Assembly (NCBI RefSeq): GCF_007829335.1
Contig: NZ_VIWO01000003.1
Coordinates: 682,001-746,000 of the forward strand
DNA length: 64,000 nt
From: Chitinophaga polysaccharea
GTDB taxonomy: Bacteria > Bacteroidota > Bacteroidia > Chitinophagales > Chitinophagaceae
Direction of reading: 5' to 3'
Shown here: positions 53,201 through 61,100 of the stretch, piece after piece
How the letters are laid out: each line of letters starts with the position of its first letter
Position numbering within the stretch: position 1 is the first letter of the stretch
Program-made: the position numbers and the translations under genes
The notes under the pieces: model-generated
Told to the model about the DNA's origin: nothing
The model's input: only the letters and a program-made list of their open reading frames with translations
Databases searched by the model: none

Positions 53201-55087
53201 AGTATCGGTATGGGTGCGCCTGATTTTGAGCGGTACACACTGCGGATAGCAGATAATACCGGCGTCATTGCCCAGGTAGATACCAAAACCATTGATACGC
53301 TGGGCAGCGATCCAGGTACAGCACTAAACGTACCGGTAGTACGCTATCAGTATGGCAATCATATTGGTTCCGCAATGATGGAAACCAATAGTACGGGAGA
53401 GGTGATCTCTTACGAAGAATATCATCCTTTCGGCACGTCTGCTTATCGTATTGCCAAGCCCGGTGCAAACCTGAGTATGAAGCGATATCGTTTCTGCGGT
53501 AAGGAAAGAGATGAGGAAACAGGTTTTTATTATTTCGGGGCACGTTACTATGCGGCCTGGCTGGGACGTTGGATCAGCAGTGATCCTGCCGGGTTTGTAG
53601 ATGGATTGAATTTGTATTGTTATTGTTCCAATAACCCGGTGATGATTCAGGATCCTACCGGTACGGATGGAGGACGGGTAACGATTTCTGGTCATGCTAC
53701 CGGCCGTGAAACAGAAGCGGACATCAGGAATGTATTGAGAAAACAGGGATATGATTTTCACAGGATGCCTACCTGGGAACCGAATGCCAGTGGCACCGGT
53801 GGCAGGTGGAATTTCGGTGATGACAATCTTTACCGCATACCACGGGGAAGCGGTAGCAGTCACCATAGTTCAGGTGCTACACATCCCAGTGGAGGTGGGG
53901 CGGGTTCCGGTTCAGGTGCTGGTACCACGCCGCCTCCCACGGGTGCTGGCGCCGGTAGTGGCGGAGATGCGGGTGCACCACCGCCGGATACACACCCGCA
54001 AAGTGGCCCCACTGGTACGCCGGGAGGCGCCGCGGGTGGCACCCCCGGAGGATCTCCGGGGGGAGGACCCGGCGGCAGTCCGGGTGGATCTCCAGGCGGA
54101 GTGCCGGGAGGTAGTCCGCAAGGCAGTGCAGGAGGTAGCCCGCAAGGTACGCCTGGCGGCAGTCCTAACGGCACGCCGGGAGGCAGCGGCAGCGGTGGTG
54201 GTGGTGGCGAACGTTCGTTCTGGAGCCGCGGTGGTGCTACCTTACTCGGTGGCCTGTTATTGTTAGGAGCCGGTTTGCTCACCATCTTCACTGCCGGTGC
54301 TGCTACACCTTTGCTGGTACTGGCGGCAGGCGCCATGGCTACAGCAGGTGGGGTGGCGGTGACTACCGCGAGTGCAGTACAGTTGGGTGTTTCCTATAGC
54401 GGTGGCACTACCGCAGCGCAGGACCGGGAAATGCAACATGCATTGAGTACCGTGTCTTCACTCAGTTCGCCAGGTGGATTGGTAGGAGGTACGGTAGGAG
54501 CGGCAGTAGATGGCGACAGGGGGCTGCAAAGAGGCGCATTGATCGGAAATGTTGCAGAGTTGGGCTATGGTGTTACCAATTTCGGCATCTCCCGGTTTTC
54601 TGGTGGGGCGGCACGCGAGCTGTCTTCAGATACGGGATTGATCAGTAATATGGCTACCATGGAACCCACTGTTCCGAGGGGAGTTTTCGTTATCGGTAGT
54701 CATGGTGAACCAGGTTTGTTCCAAACCACCGCCGGAACGATGGCGCCCATTGGCGAACTGGCCCCCATGATACAGAGTGCTCCCCAGGGCCGGATTACGC
54801 TGTTAATGTGTAATGTGGCCCATGATCCGGCTGCCGTACAGGCGTTGTCGAATGAAACAGGACGAAGCATCACGGCGTATACCAACTTTGTGGGTTCTGT
54901 TAACTACAACTCGGTAGTGTCATTTGCCGGTACACATACCACCGGCCTGGTACAACCGTCGGTTATTACAGGGGTGGCATCGCCGAGCGTGTTCAACCCA
55001 ACTTATCTCAGCCCATATCTAAGTCTGACGCCCAATGTGGCTGCTCCCGCAGCCGCCACGGTAGGTGGTGTACAGGCCCAGCAATAA
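47249..55087 (+). CDS. Tc toxin TcB-TcC fusion: SpvB/TcdB N-terminus, RHS cocoon, variable C-terminal domain
   Basis: 2612 residues. Residues ~35-330: SpvB domain (LPKGGGAIKGIDEKFNVNAV; PFELSYHSG-like block GFELSYHSGSGNSSFGLGWE). ~600-690: FG-GAP/VCBS-like repeats (LADMSGDGLTDIVRIRNGEI; ADIDGSGTTDVIYLG). TcdB middle domains follow, then YD/RHS repeats and the RHS core (GKERDEETGFYYFGARYYAA; GRWISSDPAG; DPTG with Asp2135), where TcC proteins cleave themselves. After it come a Gly/Pro-rich linker (~2207-2321), a hydrophobic stretch (~2326-2380) and a C-terminal domain. TcB and TcC form a cocoon that holds the toxic C-terminus and docks on TcA. B and C are separate genes in several Photorhabdus loci; here they are fused. 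TcA is encoded 82 bases downstream. Confidence 0.92.
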   Translation: MPLHDPKKTGNPPDYRGQSVFSSNNDSASSSPGDIQMPVVALPKGGGAIKGIDEKFNVNAVTGTAAFSIPIPYSPGRNGYLPGFELSYHSGSGNSSFGLGWEVTIPCISRKTEDGLPRYRDAEESDTFVLSGAEDLVPLLEWNGSEWKNIPVPRTVDGVQYMVMRYRPRIEGTFTRIEKWTDTNTSQVHWRIISADNHTSYYGLTTDSQLVDPDNGSRVFKWMLCRTHDDKGNLVQLVYKQEDFAGIPAQQNEIHRLHHCTQLYIKKILYGNQQAWYLGDTMPEEKNFLFKVIFDYGEHDTAANIPKDIDQEKNSWTCRKDPFSSYRSGFEIRTYRRCCRVMMFHCFPEEQLPVNPCLVKSLQLLYDDHLSLTGNGSQVNGYSFLVKARQNGHLWDAGANAYRTKYFPELELQYQSHEWNTSVQAVSPDNLVHAPVGIDDKTYLWVDLYSEGIAGILTEQGGGWYYKSNLGNGQFSPAKPVAPRPSYGGLNKGVMIQELEGNGIKYLVQVDKKFNGFFKLTEDATWEGMKYFEQTPVLYPKEKNMRFIDLTGDHMPDMLYTDEYQFRWYAGAGEKGFEVPETVIKATDEEQGPAIVFTDQEQCIFLADMSGDGLTDIVRIRNGEICYWPNLGYGRFGAKVNMDHAPVFDYPAQFNPAYLRLADIDGSGTTDVIYLGKNNFSVWMNLNGNEWAATPEVVTTFPAVNQMAHIAVMDFLGTGTATIVYASPIAGKPLQYIDLMGSKKPALLIGYKNNCGREVTIEYKSSTFYYLEDKLRGIPWITKLPFPVHCISRVTTADKVRETIFTNTYRYRHGYYDATEKEFRGFARVEQDDTEVFSQFVVNTALNVVEEDLHQPPVTTISWFHTGAYLANQQLLHQCATEYFNGITPYDMPDPILPAGLEPYEIHEALRACKGQHLRTEVYAFDGSLQQSYPYTAMQANNTIRLIQPKGSNRYASFQLLPSESITYAYERNPADPRIAHSFVLETDDLGYTTKAAAVIYPRLSRPAAPNDIPDKVWDEQRQLHITYNETGYTKDVIADDTYRLREQCESRAYEVGGIGQPPGFYLHKTNLAGIPAATVIQYEEEFSGGVQKRLSAHGRIYYLKDDLSGPLALGTLSSLGFVHRKYQLTFTQNLVTKYYGTEVTSTMLADAGYTHTEADVHWWAPSGTDIFSATPAADFYIPTGTKDVFGREHHIQYDALHILVESSTDAIGNTVTADNDYRVLKPHQITDINGNRSAVETDELGFVVKIAVMGKAGSSDGDTLADPTNRMEYDLFNWVNNGKPNYVHCFSREQHGAANPRWQESYAYSNGSGGVIMTKNQVNPGKAKVWNNVTHTVDEVDANPRWIGNGRTIYNNKGNAVKKYEPYFSTTSDYESEAELVETGVTATRYYDPTGRLIKTVFPNGTFSNIEFTPWYFKSFDVNDNVVASQWYSDRGSPLPGDPEPSDPETRAAWLTTRHNLTPAMFHSDAIGRPLMTISDYGAGKTTAVWVETDALGRYSKSFDQLKRLISFGAGNMAGGPMYSKTAEKGEKWVFQDVQGRIYKMWNGGGQYYRFEFDDLDRPVSSYLKVGATEWLYARVVYGDLFPDAQARALNMKGKIYQVYDQSGVSTIKGIDFKGNITAAEKRLTKHYQQLIDWTPLKGLIVIPDILTAAEPLLETATYSSAGTFDALNRPISATLPDQSIVQPIYNEANFIATLNVKPGGVGAFIPFLKSQDYDARGQRQIAQYGNGTITKYFYDPLTFRLTDLLTLQKDTDTTPEALQNISFTYDPIGNITQIRDDAQQTHFFKNTVVYPESKFEYNAIYQLTKASGREHAGLSMDTQRNNTDIAFISQLPEMNDSTAVRIYTEQYDFDDCSNIRSLKHNASGATWQQRYHYEYEDDPSNVTNRLKATSMPGDAPGVFSGTYVHNAGGNMTSMPHLSAPNSLIWNFQSQLSGVNLGGGGQAYYVYGSGGQRCRKIIERIGGKRLERIYLGAVEIYRESIGMGAPDFERYTLRIADNTGVIAQVDTKTIDTLGSDPGTALNVPVVRYQYGNHIGSAMMETNSTGEVISYEEYHPFGTSAYRIAKPGANLSMKRYRFCGKERDEETGFYYFGARYYAAWLGRWISSDPAGFVDGLNLYCYCSNNPVMIQDPTGTDGGRVTISGHATGRETEADIRNVLRKQGYDFHRMPTWEPNASGTGGRWNFGDDNLYRIPRGSGSSHHSSGATHPSGGGAGSGSGAGTTPPPTGAGAGSGGDAGAPPPDTHPQSGPTGTPGGAAGGTPGGSPGGGPGGSPGGSPGGVPGGSPQGSAGGSPQGTPGGSPNGTPGGSGSGGGGGERSFWSRGGATLLGGLLLLGAGLLTIFTAGAATPLLVLAAGAMATAGGVAVTTASAVQLGVSYSGGTTAAQDREMQHALSTVSSLSSPGGLVGGTVGAAVDGDRGLQRGALIGNVAELGYGVTNFGISRFSGGAARELSSDTGLISNMATMEPTVPRGVFVIGSHGEPGLFQTTAGTMAPIGELAPMIQSAPQGRITLLMCNVAHDPAAVQALSNETGRSITAYTNFVGSVNYNSVVSFAGTHTTGLVQPSVITGVASPSVFNPTYLSPYLSLTPNVAAPAAATVGGVQAQQ
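53870..54210 (+). repeat. Low-complexity Gly/Pro/Ser-rich coding repeat in the TcB-TcC gene
   Basis: The DNA encodes repeated units of the form GGSPGG, GGTPGG and GGSPQG, collagen-like, as a flexible linker between the RHS cocoon and the C-terminal domain. Repeats are degenerate at the nucleotide level (alternating ggt/gga/ggc codons), so not simple slippage products. Reading frames on the other strand are open here only because of the composition. Confidence 0.8.
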
Positions 55088-55101
55088 AACGTATAGCCGG
55101 C

Positions 55102-55129
55102 GCCGTGGTAACCGGAAGATTACCACGGC
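55102..55129 (+). repeat. Intercistronic hairpin between TcB-TcC and TcA genes
   Basis: GCCGTGGTAA (55102-55111) and TTACCACGGC (55120-55129) form a perfect 10-bp stem with an 8-base loop. No T run follows, so read-through into the TcA gene is expected; it may set relative expression or mRNA stability. Confidence 0.65.
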
Positions 55130-55169
55130 ACCCTGTACATCCCTCTTCATTGTTCTAATTCCAAAAAAA

Positions 55170-58100
55170 ATGAAAGCACACCTCATCAAAGGGTTCATTA
55201 AAAGTTCCCGCACTGGCCACCCCCTCCAAGGATTGAGGATAGAGGCCTGGAGCACCGAAGCACTCATCAACGTGCCGCTAGCCAGCGGTATTACCGACGA
55301 AAATGGCCGGTTTATGCTGACTTTCAACGAAGGCCTGGTACAGGAATTACTACGGCATAACCCGCAGATTTATTTCAGGATATGGCAGGAAGAAGTCATC
55401 CTTTCCGGCAGCCATGATACAAAAAGCTGGAATGTACATGAAACAACAGAAGAAATAGGGCTGGAAGTAGAATCGAAAAGCGGCCACGATGACGTACAAA
55501 GCGCTATCGTAACCGGTACCGTATATCAACCGGATAATACGCCCGCCCCACACCTCACCGTAAAAGCATTTGACAAAGACCTACGCTCAGAAACCACTTT
55601 AGGAGAAGCCCTCACTGATGCCAGCGGAAAATATAGCATCCCTTACGATCAGCGGCGGGCAGAAAGAAATGAATACCAACGCGCGGATATCTTAATGCGT
55701 GTATATAAAGACAACCAGCTGCTGTTTGAAACAGATATCAACGATATTGTATTTAATGCTCCCCCCCGGGTAAATATCGATATTCACCTGAAAGAAAGTG
55801 CAGGGAATACGTTCAGTGAATATGAAAACTACCTGCGGGTATTATCTCCCGTAACCGGTAAAATAACACTGGATACCCTCGAGGAATCCTCCACCCACCC
55901 GGACATTACTTTCTTAAACCGGGAAACCGGTATCGACTATCACCACCTTGAATACCTGGCATTATCGCATAAAATCCGGCAGCAATTCCAGTTTGAGCCA
56001 ACCTTCTTTTATGCTATTTTCAGAGAAGGTACTTTGCTGAAGAATGACCTGCAACAATGGCTTACCACCAGGGTGACCATCAACATTTCTTCTGAAGTGA
56101 AATCCCTGGTATATGAAACGGCATTGATAGACACCGACACAATCAGTACTGCCATTACAGATGCTATTGTTGCGCATATTATTCCGGATATAAGCAAAGT
56201 ACTGCCTGTTATGCTGCGGCAATTACAGGGGCTACAGGAAGAGGCAAAGAAATATATCCAGGAAGAAAGACCCCGGCAATGGGCTAATCTCCTGGTAGGC
56301 AGTGTTAAAGAGGGGTCTTACAAAAAACTGGTGGAACTGATCAGCCAGAACGCCGGCGGCAACCTGCCACAGCTGCTCAATAACCTGATCACCGCCAATC
56401 CTTTTTTGAATGTGGCAACAGCCAATGACGCCGCAGTAAACATCAACATCGCCAGCCTGCTGGGCACCGATGATACCCTGATACAACATGTAAAAGCTAC
56501 TGCAAATATCAAAGATGAGCAGGAAGTATCGCAACTGGCGGCCCTTTCTACTGACGAGTGGAAAAGTATGCTCAACCGCTTGCCTAATGAGCAACTACGC
56601 GCCAGCATGACCGCCAGTGCTGATGCTTTGGATACGCATGTCACCATCTTGCAGGGGCGCTTCCGGCAAAAATATCCACACGTGGCCTTCATGGCTGACT
56701 TCAAAAGAGATCAGCCTGCCGCTATGGAAGAAATGAAACAGCTACCGGTAATAGACCTGGGAGGCAAACCGATAGATACACAACTGAAAGATTCCCCGCT
56801 GTCGGACAATGCGAAAGCACAACTCCGCTCCCTGCAAAGGTTGTACAAGCTAACACCCGACTATAATAAAGCCAAAAAATTGCAGGCGGATCAGCTCACA
56901 TCAGCTTACCACATAGTAGGATTAGGACAAAAACAATTCGTTACCCGCTACAGTAAAGATCAAACCTTTACAGAGAAAGAAGCGGCTGCCATATATCAGA
57001 AAGCGGTAAATATTCATACTGCGGCTATGACACTTGGTGCCGAATTGAAAGAGTACGGCAGTGCAGGTAAGCTGAAAGTGCTAAATGGCGAAGCATTATC
57101 GTTAAAGATAGAACAGGTATCGAAAGATTTCCCCAACCTGAAAAGCCTGTTCCAGGAAACAGATCTCTGCGAATGCATGGACTGCCGGTCAGTATACGGT
57201 CCGGCGGCCTACCTGGCGGATGTATTGCAGTTCCTGAAGAACCGCTTGCTGGCCAATGGCACCAAAACTGCCAAGGACGTATTGTTTGCCCGGCGGCCAG
57301 ATATCGGCGATATTGACCTGAACTGCGATAACGCCAATACCCCCATTCCCTATATCGACCTGGTATGCGAAGTATTGGAAGATGCGGTGAACCCTGACCA
57401 GGGCATTTTACTCGATAGCAGTTATACTGCCGATATAGTCATAGGGAAAATCAATAGTCATCTTCTGAAAGGGCTCACCGACAATGGCATGAAGCATGTC
57501 ACCGACCAGGCGGTGTTGTATCCTAAATACTCCGCAGCAGGCATAGATACCTATATGTTGCGCGATACCCAAAGCACTACTAAAATATCGGCAGAAGGCA
57601 GCGGTTGGCGGGTAAGACAGCTTCGGCAAACACACCTGAGTGCCCCGGAACTAAATGCCGCTCCGGAATATGTAAACGATGCCGCTTACCAGGCGTTGTC
57701 GGTGTCACATATTTCTTTCGGACTTCCTTTTGATATCTATCAGCAAAGAAGCAGTAGCCTGCTGGAGATAGTGAATATAGAACGGGCAGACCTGATGGAT
57801 ACGTTGGGAAATGCTGCTGGTCCTGATGCTCCATCCAAAGCAGCCGTATACCTGAAAATATCGCCGGCGGAAAGAACATTGATCGTAACGCCAGATACCA
57901 CTACCGCAGGACAGGTGGTTTACTGGAATACCGGCGCCCTGCCATTGATCACTACCTTGCAGGAAGTAGATGTATTCCTGAAAAAGAGTGGGTTGAGCTA
58001 TGTAGACCTGCAACAACTGCTGACCGAATCTTTTATCAATCCCGGCAACAACCTGTTTATCCAACACCTGGATAACACCTGTAATACGGCAAAGAAGATC

Positions 58101-61100
58101 ATTGTAAATCTTGATGAGCCGGCGCTGGACCGCATTCACCGGTTCCTGCGAATGTACCGCAGAACGGGCATCAGCATGGATAACCTGAACAGTATCATCA
58201 TGTATACTGGCCTGGGTAACCAGCAACTTAATGATGCTACGTTGATATTGACCGCCGACCTGCTCAAGCTGCAAAACAGCCTGGGTATTACATTGGAACA
58301 GGCCCTGTCATTTTATGGGCAGCAACCGGTTAGTCTGTATACTTCCATATATCTCAACAGGATTGCCACCAACCCGATAGATGTGGCATTTACCGTAAAG
58401 AATATTGTGGCTAACGAACTCCTGCCGGTAGGTAGCCGCGACACACTCAATGCGCATCTGACTACACTGGGATTAAGCCTGAAGCTGAAGACCGCTGATA
58501 TCACTTTTCTCATCAGCCAGTTGAATCCTGCAGATACTACGCTGACGCGTGATAACCTGGCATTCCTGTACCGGCATGGTTTGCTGGCCAACCTGCTGGG
58601 ACTAAAAGTACAGGAACTGTTTTCGTATAGCAGTCTGGCTACGCTACCGTTATTTACCACGCCGGCTGGCACCAGCGCATTGGTGGCCAGTGTGCGGTTT
58701 ATGCAGGCAACCGGTTTTACCGTTAGCGACCTGCAATGGTTTTTGCAAAACAGTGATCCTACTGGTTTGCTCACGATGCAGGATACTGCCATTACCACCT
58801 GGCTCACTACCTTGCAGGGAGCCTATCAGCAAGCGTTTAATACCACCCGGTCTACTTTTAACGCCGCATTAACGCCGGATGAAAATAAGAATGGCCTGAA
58901 GCAACAAATGAATTTGCTGCCGGGCATAGCTGCTGCGGCAGTAGATAAGCTGCTGGCCATTGTGAGCAATACCTTCGCGGATGCTTTGTCGCCACAGGCT
59001 TACGTGGCGGCCAACCTGGGAGGCTATTTCAATACCCTGGACATCCAAAGTAAGATCACCGCATTGCTGGCGTTGGCGCCGGGGGATCCCAATATTCCCG
59101 CTGCGCAAAACGCATTGATACAATCCTTCAGCACGCCTATCTCCCTGTACCTCTTCCAGGCTGCCAAACAAACGGCGTTGTATAATGCTGTGCAAAGCAC
59201 CTTTGGTACTACTGATGTCGTTACACAGGTATTGCTGCAATACGCTTCCCTGAAATTCCCTGGCCCGGCTAAGGTGCTCGGAGACGTATTATCGGACGAT
59301 TTGCTGATAGATCAGGTGAATACGCCACCGATTCCACCGGTGATAACTCCCGGTGGATTTGAAAAACAGTACCGGGCTACCCGGCTGCTGAAACTGATGG
59401 TCAGCTATTTTAACAAGATCGGTATCCAGGCGAAAGACTTGCAGTGGTTCCTGCAAAACAATGCGGTGATGGGCTGGCTGGAACTGGATACTCTCCGGTA
59501 CCAGGGAGATGTACCCGCAGCAGATTTTGATAAATGGGTGAAATGGCAGACTGCATTACACCTAATGCAGAACGATGGTACGGTACAAAGCCCGGCAGAT
59601 CCTAATGTGATATTATCCTGGACAGATATATGGGGACGGGTGGCATCCGGTGCAGCGCAATTAGATACCATTCATACCCTCGCCTTATTTACCGGTTGGG
59701 ATATCAACGATGTGAATGACCTGGTTACTTGGTATGGCTATACGTATCCGGCTGACTTTAAGCTGCCCGCCACCTGGCAGCGGCTTGGTGCGGCAACAGC
59801 GGCTTTACGGCTGTTGGGCGTACCACTGGTCACTGCTGCACAATTTATTAAACCCGTGCTGACGAACGTGGAGGCCGACCTGATCACCCAGACACTGCGC
59901 AATAAATACGATGACAAGCAATGGCTGAACGTTATCCAGCCCGTGGAAGATGTGCTGCGTCCGCAGAAAAGAGACGCGCTGGTAGCCTACCTGCTGGCAT
60001 TTAACCCTGATCTGAACGGACCAGACGACCTATACGATTATTTCCTGATGGATGTATTGATGCAACCCGGGCAGCCAAGTTCACGTATCGTGATGGCGCA
60101 TGGGATCCTTCAATTGTTTATACAACGCTGCCTGATGGCGCTGGAGCCCAATGCCATTGCAGACGTAACGCAGGATGACGGCTGGAGCCAATGGCTGTGG
60201 ATGAAGAATTTCCAGGTATGGGTGGCCAACAGGAAAGTATTCCTGTACCCCGAAAACTGGATACAGCCAGAACTGCGTACCGACCAGTCCTATTTCTTCG
60301 CTGACCTGATCTCAGAACTGCAACAGAATGAAATTACAGACGACAACGTAGAAACAGCCGCCATACATTACCTGGAGAAACTGGACGATGTGGCCAGCCT
60401 GGATGTGCGCGCCTGCTATTATGATGTGAGCACTTATACCATGCATGTGATTGCCCGGGTACGAGGGGGGAGCACCTATTACTATCGCACCGGTGTGAAA
60501 GAACGCAAATGGGAGCCGTGGACAAAAGTGGACGTAGATATTTCCGGCGACCACCTGCTGGCCTATATGCTCAACAACCGGCTGTTCCTGGCCTGGCACC
60601 TGCCCACAGAAGAAATCCAGCAGGGGCAGAACGTGAGCATTCCAAGTACGCCTATTAATCAACCGGTAACAGCGCCGTTGAAACGCTATAAGATACAGCT
60701 GGCCACCAGCGAGTGTATCAATGGGGTATGGCAGCCTAAACGGACTTCGCAGGATGTATTGTACACGGGGTATTACAATGACCTCAATCCCGTGAAAGAT
60801 ACTTTCCGCATGCTGGATTTTGATATGGGAACCGTGGGATATGGCATCCTCTGTACATTTGACGGCTACGCCATCGGTATGTTCAACCTTACCGGTTGTA
60901 AAGGTTATCCGGAAGTGGCTAACTGGGGCGGGCAATCATTGCCTTATCTCGACCTGATCCCGGATTTTATGGATACCCAGTTCCTGCAGATGCAATACCG
61001 GGAAAACGATAACCGGTCGCTGGATACTTTGTCGATGAGGAGCATATTGAGTCCGTACAAATACGAAACTATCCTCAACAAAACACCGGGTATCTTCCGC

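Noticed and set aside
53990..54190. CRISPR-like or tandem-repeat array
   Set aside because: The units are degenerate, lack spacers and encode an in-frame Gly/Pro linker.
53860..54336. 158-codon Pro-rich minus-strand frame
   Set aside because: Arises from the Gly-rich repeat coding on the plus strand, not an independent gene.
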